Assembly (NCBI GenBank): GCA_035544875.1
Contig: DASZZP010000015.1
Span: 69,888 to 133,887 of the forward strand
DNA: 64,000 bases
Origin: JASLEW01 sp035544875
Lineage (GTDB): Bacteria; Acidobacteriota; Thermoanaerobaculia; Multivoradales; UBA5704
Direction of reading: 5' to 3'
Under the pieces are notes generated by a model. It was not told the DNA's origin. It made no database searches and saw only the letters and a program-made list of their open reading frames with translations. Position numbers and translations under genes: made by a program. How positions within the stretch are numbered: position 1 is the stretch's first letter; every line of letters starts with the position of its first letter. Positions 18,701-25,437 of the stretch are shown here, piece after piece.

Positions 18701-20026
18701 GAGCGCCAGCAGCGACAGCGCGCCCACGGCCCCTCCGAGCAGCCAGCCGCCGGCGGCGAGCACCAGGCACGCCAAAAGACCCCCGACCGCCGTGGCGCCG
18801 AGCAGCCGGCGCAGGCCGGCCGCCTCGCTGTAGAGGACCGCCACATCCGGCGTCACAGCCGAGGCCGCGAACGGTGCCAAAGACATGGCCGGGCGCGGCG
18901 ACCCGGATGGAGCCGCCGCCAACGGCAATCGGGACGCGGCCGCCAACAGCGCCGCGGTGGGCCTCGCGAGCGGCGCGGAGGACGGGGCCTGGGCGAGCAC
19001 GATGTGCAGCCGGTCGAGGAGCGCGCGGTCGAGCTCCAACGGGGAGGCGGCGGCCTCGCGCCGGACTTCCAGCAGGCAGCCGCTGCGCCCGTGCCAGTGG
19101 GCCCGACGTTCGGGGGGCGCGGGATCGGCCGTGACCTCGGCCAGGGCGTCGAGACGCACCGCTCCCCGCAATCCGATCGCCACGCCGGCCACGCCGGGGG
19201 CCGCGACCTGCGCAGCGGCAGCCACGCCGACCGGGGTCACCGGGAGGGCAGCCAGGGCCGCGGCGGCACCACCGGCGCCACCGCCGCCACCGGGCGAGAC
19301 CACGACCGCGAGGCGGCGGCCACCCGCCAGGGCCTGACCGAGCGGCGCGAACGACTGCCAGCCGTCGATCGCCGCGGCGACCTCGGCCGCCGCCCGGCGG
19401 GCGGCAGGCAGGTTGGCGCGCATGGCCACGGTGATGCGCGAGCGCGCGGCCCCCGCGAGCGCGACCGAGCGCACGCCGGGCACGGCGCGCAGCGACTCGA
19501 TGAGCTCCTCGGCGCCCAGCCGCACCACCGCCCCACCGTCGACCCAGAGCAGCGTGGCGAGCTCGCCGACGCCGCCCGCGGCCGGTGCGACGTCGAGTCC
19601 AGCCGCCGGCGGCAGCCGGGCCAGCAGGGGCGCCAGCTCGGCGCGCAACCGCGCTGCCCGGCGCAGGTTGGCGAGCTCGCGCTGGCGCGGATCGCCCACG
19701 GCGCCGCCAGCCCCGCCGGCGGCATAGCGCACGTCGAGGGAAGCGCCGTCGGAGGCCACGCTGCCGGAAAGGCTGGCGATCGAGCCGCCGGCGCGGATGG
19801 CCGCCTCGATCGGCTCGACCCACTTCCTGGTGACTTCAAAGGGGTCGGTGCTCTCGCCCAGCCGCAGCTCGACGCGCAGCCGCGGCAGCTCGGCATGCGG
19901 CGCAAGCGCCAGCGGCAGGCTCCGCGCGGCCGCGAGGCCGAGCGCCAGCACGCAGGCAGCCGCCACCATCCTGGCACGAAGAGTCTTGCCGCCAAACTCC
20001 TGCGTCGGGGCCTGGCTAGCGGGCAT
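15701..20026 (-). CDS. RND-like permease fused to an ABC ATPase
   Basis: A 1441-residue fusion, last gene of the 29.4-15.7 kb operon. Residues 1-1120 have the AcrB/RND layout: first helix at about 20-40, then the porter-domain start ELPRLRVELRLGESTDPFEV, helix clusters near 400-560 and 900-1120, and a second porter half between them. After the last helix (VSWLVLPAALQLLAAARRRR) and a linker of about 35 residues comes a complete ABC ATPase: Walker A GLLGPNGAGKTT (K1179), Q-loop GFLPQELN, signature DFSGGMRKR, Walker B VLVVDEPTTGLD (D1298, E1299) and H-loop STH. The C-terminus of RND proteins is cytoplasmic, so the topology fits. In the fourth-helix region the paired Asp of RND proton relays are absent (LDPPAVVALLLALAATAAGV). 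It overlaps the previous gene by 11 bp. An ATP-coupled RND-like pump subunit is inference. Confidence 0.85.
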   Translation of the reverse strand: MPASQAPTQEFGGKTLRARMVAAACVLALGLAAARSLPLALAPHAELPRLRVELRLGESTDPFEVTRKWVEPIEAAIRAGGSIASLSGSVASDGASLDVRYAAGGAGGAVGDPRQRELANLRRAARLRAELAPLLARLPPAAGLDVAPAAGGVGELATLLWVDGGAVVRLGAEELIESLRAVPGVRSVALAGAARSRITVAMRANLPAARRAAAEVAAAIDGWQSFAPLGQALAGGRRLAVVVSPGGGGGAGGAAAALAALPVTPVGVAAAAQVAAPGVAGVAIGLRGAVRLDALAEVTADPAPPERRAHWHGRSGCLLEVRREAAASPLELDRALLDRLHIVLAQAPSSAPLARPTAALLAAASRLPLAAAPSGSPRPAMSLAPFAASAVTPDVAVLYSEAAGLRRLLGATAVGGLLACLVLAAGGWLLGGAVGALSLLALLPLAAAGGLALFRLAGIPLDPPAVVALLLALAATAAGVFTPSSMPRFRGGAMVAAVAAVAAAAAVPLAAAQAANTGDELAALAEPARAFVLAILGGAAAHALLAVPLRSPDGLRRALAGALRRLLRDPLSVALTAVSLSVALVMACGSALAFQTGAAAAGAELAIRLAMPEGSDLAATEAEAWRVEGRLDAVPAASSHWSLLDRGHATVFVELRDRERQPDRLAVLLSELPFLLGRGAAAIEVAANTGIAAGWIDSGFDAAGAPEGAAADRQANRYRFLLRSTDGSGLLEALRLIQNRLTAVHIARLVGRGLGEPALRLEIDLPAALPPPATAAAANGRSYAAALASALAERTAPPAARSRQIWLPGGRASDLRLLAARAPRDPHEVRQRAAVLAPPWLPGDAMAAPAIGLAAVERLALSELPRQSGQFVAPFEAAFGDYNVEHRREARRKLDRSLGRLVLPAGCALERPELSRERGALDLWPQGKSAAAAAVFTLVLVLLWLAMGVWRLDSLVLGGLSLVPAVAGLAVATPAIFAVSGTLDGLTLAALAMALAGALPAAIVGAGSGGGGCYVGGAACGSTLAALAAGSAGPGPALYRAASGQLVGRLAALAAALPLLGVPALAASGGNGQSWKAPLAAGLLAGSASLLVSWLVLPAALQLLAAARRRRAPQHRIAAHPAAWARAGGAVEPGSVEPDRLVARRLSRLYPGGVRALWRVSFELGPGITGLLGPNGAGKTTLLRTLVGLQRPTRGTVSFRGVPVRAANLAEYRRHVGFLPQELNAYPGFSAEQFLEFWAVERGLAQRAERRAEVARLLAAVGLAEHATRRVRDFSGGMRKRMGFAVALLGNPPVLVVDEPTTGLDLESRQRFRQALLALAGDRIIVFSTHLASDIEATASRLLLLYRGGLLFDGAPSALIGQARGRVFEAVVPEDQLPRLARRYRLAARVQTLEGIRVRAVAPPGEPLAGREVDPTLEEAYLAIISAAAGAAGMAAVSDDA

Positions 20027-23000
20027 CCTTCACACCGTCTCCGGCGCCAAGGGCGGCCCCTGGCGCCGAGGAGCCGAGGGGGCAAGGCCGTCCTCCCAGC
20101 CGCGCGAGAGCGGGCACCAGCAGCTCCGAGATGAAGGGGCAGACGAGCACCCCGCCGAGGCAGGCGATGGCCGGCGAGCGATAGAGGCCAACCGAGGCCG
20201 CTCCGCTCGCCAGCAGCACGGGCAAGACCGTGACCAGGCCGGCACCGCTGAGTGCAAGCCGGCCTCGCCGATCGAGCCCCTCTGCCCCACACCATTCCGG
20301 CCGCGGCGACATGCCGTCGGCGGGACCGGGGGCAGATGCGGCGGCGGCGGGCGGCGCGGCTGGCGATCGCCGCGGCACAGGCGCCTTGGCTGCCATGGCG
20401 GTCATCGCAGCCAGGGCGGTGAACGCCGCCAGCCCCATGGCCGGTACGCAGCCGAGACAGCTCAGCAGATCGAGCTCTTCTCCGGCCGCCGCCAGCAGGG
20501 CGACGGCGCCGCCGAGGGCGACCGCCATCGCCGCCGGCACGACCGCGGCCAGGCGCAGCGATCCCGAAACGGCCGCCAGCGCCACGAAAACCAGCGCCAG
20601 CCAGAGGCTCGGCGCCAGCCGCAGCTGGGCGCCGAGCTGCGCCAGGTCGGCGGCCCGTCCGACCGGCCACACCGGCCCGTCGCCGCCAGGCGGCGACGAA
20701 GGCCAGCCCCGGCCCCAGCCCCAGCCGGACAGCGGCGGCGGGAGCGGCCCCCCTCTGCGGCCGGCGATCTCCAGCAGGCGCAGCCGGCGCACCGCTTGCC
20801 GCTGCCCGCGATCCAGGGCCGGCGCCGGCTGGCGCCGCAGCACGCTCGCCAGCGCACCCAGCGGCACCACCCGTCCGCCCTGGAGCTCCGCCGCGCCGCG
20901 CAGGGGGATCAACTCGGGGCGCGGCACCGTGGCCGGCGCCAGCCGCACCTCGGGCCGGACGCCGGCGATCTCGACCCGCCCGGCGTAGACCTCTCCCAGC
21001 GCCGCCCGCAGCTGCGGCTCGAGCTGGGAAGGGCGGATGCCGATCCGGCTCAGCCGGTCGCCATCCCAGGATACCGCCAGGAGGCCGGCGACTCCGGGAC
21101 GTTGGCGCCGCGGGTCGGGAACGACCGTCCAGCCGCGGCCGGCGAGGCCGGCCACCAGGAGGCGGGCGCGCGCCGCCGCCTCGCCATCCACCGCCCCTCC
21201 GACCTCGAGATCGAGCCATCCGTCGCGGCTGCCGAACGCCGAGGAGAGCGCGTTGCCGCCCTCGCCCGGCCCGCGGGTCGAGCGCAACTCGACACCGGCG
21301 ACGCCAGGATCCCGCGCCAGACGCCGCGCCAGGACCACGCCGGCGGCGCCGCTCCACGCGGGATCGGCGAAGCCGAGCTCCAGCCGGCCGTCGACTCCCG
21401 AGTTGGCCTCCGGCGCCAGCAGCGGATCGGCCCCGCCGACCGTGCGCGCCGTGACTCGCCGCAGCGCGCCGGCCGGCAGAGCCCGGCCCAGCAGCGCCGT
21501 CGCCGCGCGCTCGATCTCGCGTCCGAGGCGCTCCGCCGCCTCGCGGCTCAGGTCGTCCGGCTGGTGAAAGTCGACGCTGAGCACCCGCGGGTCCGCCGGC
21601 GTCAGCTGACGCGGCAACAGGCCTCCCCCGAGCAGGCCCAGGCCGGCGAGCGCCGTACCTGCAACCAGGACCGCGGAGCTCCACGCTGGCGAGCACGCCG
21701 CCTCCTTCTGCGCACCGGCCGAGAGCTCGTCTTTCCCTCCGTCGTCCTGGGTATCCGCGGTGTGGCGGCAGCGGCCGGCGACGATCGGCAGGACAGTCAG
21801 GCAGAGCACCCCGGAGGCGGCCAGCACCGCGAGCAGCACCGTCATGGGGGTCGCGCAGAAGGCGTCGAGCACCCCGCCGCACGTCTTGACACAGACCAGA
21901 GCTGCCGCCACGACCAGCCAGCCGGCGGCCAGGGTCCACGCCACCGTTGCCGTCCTCGCTCCCGGCCCCGCCGCCGCGCGCGTGGTCTGGCGGCCGGGTC
22001 CCGACCTGCCGGGAGAGCCCTCCGGGGAATGCCGCTCGTCCACAGCGGACGAGCCAGTCGCCGCAGCTGCGGCAGCCTGCTGCCGCACAGCTGCGGCTGT
22101 GCCGGCAATGGTAGATGTGCCGGCCTGCCAGGCCTTTCTTCCGCCGGTCCCTCCCGAAACCGCTGCCGGCCCACCCCCGCTGCGGAAGCCGGCCACGGCC
22201 CAGCCGGCGAGCAGCGATTGCGCCGCCATCAGACCGCCACCCAGCGCGAGGAGCTGAATCGTGACCGGGTCGGCCGCCAGGCCGGCCGGCCCGAGCACCG
22301 CAGCCGCCGCGAGGCAGGCGAGCGGCGGCACGCATGTGGCCGCCGCCACGACGAGGGCCGTCGCGGGCACTCCGAGCCGGCCGAAGAGATCAACCAGCCG
22401 GCCGCCGCGCCTGCCGGAGACGGCAGCGGCGCCCGACGGGCCCGCGGCGCCCTTCGTGCCCGCAGCGCCCGGCGCGACCTTCGCCCCCAAAGCGCGCGGC
22501 GCCAGCAGGAAGCCCAAGAGGGCGCCGCCGAGCAGCCAGCCGGCGACCGCGGCGATCGCGAGCCGCTCGAGCGCGCCCTGCAGCTCGATGCCGCGGTCGG
22601 CAACTACCGCGATCCGCAATCCGCGCGGCAGGCGCGGCAGCAAGGAGGCCAGCCGGCGGCGCGCCTCCCGGGCCGGTGCCAGCACGCCGCCATGGCGGGC
22701 GCCGAACGCTCGCACCAGCACGCCATCCCGCCCGTCGAGACGGAACCAGCTGCCGTCGCTCTCCGCGGCCAGGTCGACCGCCGCCAGCTCGTCGAGACGC
22801 GTCGCGCCGCCGCCGCCGACCGGCACGGCGAGGGCGCGCAGCCCGGCGAGAGAAGTGACCAACTCGCGGACGGCCAGCGGCCGCACCGCCGCGCCGTCGC
22901 GCACCCGGCCGGCGGAGAGCGAGCGCCCGAGGTCTTCGAGGCGGTTCACCAGGTCCAGGGCGGTCAGACCGCGCGCCGCCAGGGCGGCTCCCCAGGGGCG

Positions 23001-23612
23001 CACGGTGGCGCGCAGCGGCTGCCCGCCGATGGTCTCGAAACGGCCGAGGCCAGCCGTCCTGGCCAGCTCGGGGAGCAGCACCTCCTCCGCGAAGGCGGTG
23101 CGCGCCGCCGCCGAGCCGCCGAGCACCGCCACCTCGAGCAGCGGCTGGGGGTTGAGCTCACCGGCCTCGACGCGCAGCACACGGAGGCGGCCGCGGTCGA
23201 GATCGAGAGCCGCCAACCGGCTGTCGAGCTCGGCCAGGAGGCGGTCGCGGTCGGCGCCCCAGCCGGTGTCGAGCTGCAGCCGCACCATGCCGTCGGCGGT
23301 GCGGCTGGCCACGGCCGCCGCTCCGGGGAGCGCCAGCAGGCCCCTCTCGAGCGGCCGGGTCACCGCGGCCGCCAGCGCGTCGCGCGGCAGATCGGCGAGC
23401 ACGGTGACCAGGACCCGGTGCCGCTCGGGCAGCGGATGAGAGACGATCGGTAGGCGCGCCAGCGCCATGCCGCCGAGCGCCGCCACGGCCACCACCGCCG
23501 CGGCGGTCGAGACCTGACGCTGCTCGGCGGCCCGCCCGGCCGCCCGGCCGGTGATGGACGGGCGGCATTCCTCGGAGGGCTCCCGCGCCGCCCACGGCCA
23601 GCGCTCCCTCAT
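20016..23612 (-). CDS. Divergent RND-family permease subunit
   Basis: A 1198-residue inner-membrane protein with the duplicated RND plan: helix 1 at about 34-57, porter half one (60-330), helix cluster (335-640), porter half two (680-960), second helix cluster (970-1180). The porter segment begins HRVLVTVLADLPRDALAAAV, as in AcrB-like proteins. The proton-relay Asp pair expected in helix 4 is missing (VTIQLLALGGGLMAAQSLLA), and the helix-10 lysine motif is not seen. The helix clusters are interrupted by long Ala/Gly/Pro inserts. One of them (VDERHSPEGSPGRSGPG, at 21996-22060) and part of the N-terminus (REPSEECRPSITGR, 23548-23590) are copies of a repeat also present between genes. The start overlaps the upstream MFP stop (ATGA). 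Probable partner of the fusion protein downstream. Confidence 0.82.
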   Translation of the reverse strand: MRERWPWAAREPSEECRPSITGRAAGRAAEQRQVSTAAAVVAVAALGGMALARLPIVSHPLPERHRVLVTVLADLPRDALAAAVTRPLERGLLALPGAAAVASRTADGMVRLQLDTGWGADRDRLLAELDSRLAALDLDRGRLRVLRVEAGELNPQPLLEVAVLGGSAAARTAFAEEVLLPELARTAGLGRFETIGGQPLRATVRPWGAALAARGLTALDLVNRLEDLGRSLSAGRVRDGAAVRPLAVRELVTSLAGLRALAVPVGGGGATRLDELAAVDLAAESDGSWFRLDGRDGVLVRAFGARHGGVLAPAREARRRLASLLPRLPRGLRIAVVADRGIELQGALERLAIAAVAGWLLGGALLGFLLAPRALGAKVAPGAAGTKGAAGPSGAAAVSGRRGGRLVDLFGRLGVPATALVVAAATCVPPLACLAAAAVLGPAGLAADPVTIQLLALGGGLMAAQSLLAGWAVAGFRSGGGPAAVSGGTGGRKAWQAGTSTIAGTAAAVRQQAAAAAATGSSAVDERHSPEGSPGRSGPGRQTTRAAAGPGARTATVAWTLAAGWLVVAAALVCVKTCGGVLDAFCATPMTVLLAVLAASGVLCLTVLPIVAGRCRHTADTQDDGGKDELSAGAQKEAACSPAWSSAVLVAGTALAGLGLLGGGLLPRQLTPADPRVLSVDFHQPDDLSREAAERLGREIERAATALLGRALPAGALRRVTARTVGGADPLLAPEANSGVDGRLELGFADPAWSGAAGVVLARRLARDPGVAGVELRSTRGPGEGGNALSSAFGSRDGWLDLEVGGAVDGEAAARARLLVAGLAGRGWTVVPDPRRQRPGVAGLLAVSWDGDRLSRIGIRPSQLEPQLRAALGEVYAGRVEIAGVRPEVRLAPATVPRPELIPLRGAAELQGGRVVPLGALASVLRRQPAPALDRGQRQAVRRLRLLEIAGRRGGPLPPPLSGWGWGRGWPSSPPGGDGPVWPVGRAADLAQLGAQLRLAPSLWLALVFVALAAVSGSLRLAAVVPAAMAVALGGAVALLAAAGEELDLLSCLGCVPAMGLAAFTALAAMTAMAAKAPVPRRSPAAPPAAAASAPGPADGMSPRPEWCGAEGLDRRGRLALSGAGLVTVLPVLLASGAASVGLYRSPAIACLGGVLVCPFISELLVPALARLGGRPCPLGSSAPGAALGAGDGVKDAR
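21996..22060 (+). repeat. Hairpin repeat module, copy B (inside RND gene)
   Basis: Matches copy A over GGGTCCCGACCTGCCG and GAGAGCCCTCCGGGGAATGC, then forms the stem GCTCGTCC / GGACGAGC (22034-22041 and 22047-22054) around ACAGC. It lies within the RND reading frame without breaking it and encodes an Arg/Pro/Gly-rich loop. Confidence 0.75.
23548..23590 (-). repeat. Hairpin repeat module, copy C (start of RND gene)
   Basis: On the minus strand it reads GAGCCCTCCGAGGAATGCCG and then GCCCGTCC..GGCCGGGC, a weaker stem than copies A and B. It lies just inside the RND start codon region and encodes part of the protein's N-terminus (EPSEECRPSITG). Confidence 0.65.
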
Positions 23613-24724
23613 CGCGGAGTCTCCGGAGGCGCGGCAGCCTCGACCGCCAGGCCTCCGTCGCCGAGGCCGGCCACGCCGGCCACTGCCACCCGGTCAGCTT
23701 GCGCCAGGCCGGCCGTGACCTCGATGCGGCCGCCGCCGCGCCCGCCCAGGCAGACGGCGCGACGGCGGGCGCGCAGCCACTCGCCGGCCGGCTCGAGGAC
23801 GTAGACGGCGTCGCCGTCGCCGGCCACCGCCACCGCCGCCTCGGGGACGGTGATGGCGTCGGGCCGCGCCGGCAGCGCGATCCGCACCTCGACCCCCTCG
23901 CCCGCGCCCGGCGCCGCCGCGGGCGCGAGCTCGATCACCAGCCGCACGGTACCCGCGGCGTCGACGACCGGCGCGACCTCGACCACCCTCCCCTTCCCCA
24001 CCGCCGCCTGTTGCGCTTCCGGGTGCTCGGCGGCCCGCCCCAGCAGCGTCGCCGCCAATCCCGGGCGCAGCAGCGCGCGATCGGCCGCCGCCGCGAAGGC
24101 GACGACCCGCAACGGACCGGCCGCGGCGACCTCGGCGAGCAGGGCGCCGGCCACGACCTCCGAGCCGGCGGGCAGCTCGCGGGTCACCACCAGGCGGCCG
24201 GCGGCCGGCGACCGCACCTGCAGCCGCGCCGCCGCGCGCCGCGCCTCCACCAGGCGTGCCTGCGCCATCCGGGCTTCGTGCTCGCAGCGCGCCAGGTTCT
24301 GCTTCGATTCGATCCCCAGCTCATCGCCCTTGCGGCAGCGCGCCAGCTCGATCTGGGTGTCCTCGGCGTCGATGCGCGCCTGCTCGACGCTGGCGAGCGA
24401 GGCCTCGCTGTGGATCTCGGCGACCACCTCGCCCAGGGCGACCTGCTCGCCGGTGGCGAGCCGCGGGCCGAACCGCCGCGGGTAGGTGACGATGCCGCCG
24501 GCAGGGGCCGCGATCGCCACCGTGGCGGCCGGGGTCACGGTGCCGTAGCACGCCAGCTCGGGCACGAAGGTGGCCCGATGCAGGACCTCCGAGGTGACGG
24601 CCACGGCCGGCGGCTCCTGCTCGTCGAACGGCGAACGCGCGCAACCCGCGGCGAGCAGGGCGAGTGCAAGCGCTAGGCGGCACCTGCGAAGGAGATGGCG
24701 ATGGGACGTCGAAGCAACTCTCAT
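23609..24724 (-). CDS. Lipoprotein membrane-fusion protein (RND periplasmic adaptor type)
   Basis: A 371-residue periplasmic adaptor linking an inner-membrane pump to an outer-membrane channel. The signal RLALALALLAAGCARS ends in a lipobox with C28, so it should be lipid-anchored in the inner membrane. Then comes a lipoyl-like half (VTPAATVAIAAPAGGIVTYP), an alpha-hairpin (about 95-160, ASVEQARIDAEDTQIELARC), the second lipoyl half (LQVRSPAAGRLVVTRELPAG), a beta-barrel domain and a membrane-proximal domain (ITVPEAAVAVAGDGDAVYVL). The ATG at 24724 gives an ATGA overlap with the upstream permease. It sits between ABC and RND genes, so it could serve either. No TolC-like gene is in the window. 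Confidence 0.88.
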   Translation of the reverse strand: MRVASTSHRHLLRRCRLALALALLAAGCARSPFDEQEPPAVAVTSEVLHRATFVPELACYGTVTPAATVAIAAPAGGIVTYPRRFGPRLATGEQVALGEVVAEIHSEASLASVEQARIDAEDTQIELARCRKGDELGIESKQNLARCEHEARMAQARLVEARRAAARLQVRSPAAGRLVVTRELPAGSEVVAGALLAEVAAAGPLRVVAFAAAADRALLRPGLAATLLGRAAEHPEAQQAAVGKGRVVEVAPVVDAAGTVRLVIELAPAAAPGAGEGVEVRIALPARPDAITVPEAAVAVAGDGDAVYVLEPAGEWLRARRRAVCLGGRGGGRIEVTAGLAQADRVAVAGVAGLGDGGLAVEAAAPPETPR

Positions 24725-25437
24725 AGCAGGTTCTCGGGGCGAGCGAGTCGCCGGAAAGAATAGGCACCAAAGAGCAGCGTGGCGGCGGCCAGCACCGCGG
24801 CGTTGGCGGCCCATGCCAGCAGCTCCGGCGGCGCCGGCAGCAGCCAACCGGAAGCCGCCTTGAAGCGCTCCGGGATGGGACTGGCAAAGAACCAGCGGCC
24901 GAGGAGGGCGACGGTGGCGAGCGAGGTGAAGATGACCGCGCCCGCCTCGCCGCGCAGGGTCACCGCCCAGAACAGCACCACGGTGGCGAGCAGGGCGCCG
25001 ATCAGGACGATCTGGACCAGGGTGGTGAGCAGCGGGAAAGGGGCCGGCGAAGAGAGCCAGGCGAGCGCCATGAGCGCGGCGCCCTGCACGGTGAGGAGGA
25101 GCGCCGGCACGCTCAGGCGGCGCAGGAAGAAACGGGCGGGCGACGGCGTGCCCAGGGCCAGCGCCAGCGTCCCCGCCCGGCGCTCGAGGGCGACGACCTC
25201 GGCCATGACGGGCGTGCCCAGGACGACGAGCGGCAGCAGCACCCCCCAGTTGAAGAGGCTGTCGGCCTCGCCGCCGCCGGCGAGCGCGCGGATCGCGGCC
25301 TGGAAAAGGATCAGCGCATCGGCAGCCGCGGCCATCATCAGGCGGCGTTCGAGCAGCAGGGCGAGCGCGTCGCGCGCCTGCCGCCGGATCTCGCCCAGCC
25401 GCACCCAGCGCCGGCGCGACGCTGCCGCGCCGATCAT
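24721..25437 (-). CDS. ABC-2 type transporter permease subunit
   Basis: A 238-residue membrane protein with about six helices. The start ATG overlaps the upstream stop (ATGA at 25434-25437), and its own stop overlaps the MFP start. A basic amphipathic N-terminus (RRRWVRLGEIRRQARDALAL) precedes the helices, as in ABC-2 permeases. Helix segments include WGVLLPLVVLGTPVMAEVV, VPALLLTVQGAALMALAWL and LVQIVLIGALLATVVLFWAV. A second, smaller permease alongside the large ABC2-M1 protein fits a heterodimeric exporter driven by the ATPase at 28409. The longer open frame upstream of 25437 is out-of-frame shadow of the M1 domain. Confidence 0.82.
   Translation of the reverse strand: MIGAAASRRRWVRLGEIRRQARDALALLLERRLMMAAAADALILFQAAIRALAGGGEADSLFNWGVLLPLVVLGTPVMAEVVALERRAGTLALALGTPSPARFFLRRLSVPALLLTVQGAALMALAWLSSPAPFPLLTTLVQIVLIGALLATVVLFWAVTLRGEAGAVIFTSLATVALLGRWFFASPIPERFKAASGWLLPAPPELLAWAANAAVLAAATLLFGAYSFRRLARPENLL

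Noticed and set aside
17369..23453. Long plus-strand frames opposite the RND genes (about 920 and 1220 codons)
   Set aside because: Same GC-driven antisense effect; the minus-strand frames show clear RND and ABC motifs, the plus-strand ones only Arg/Gly/Pro-rich sequence.
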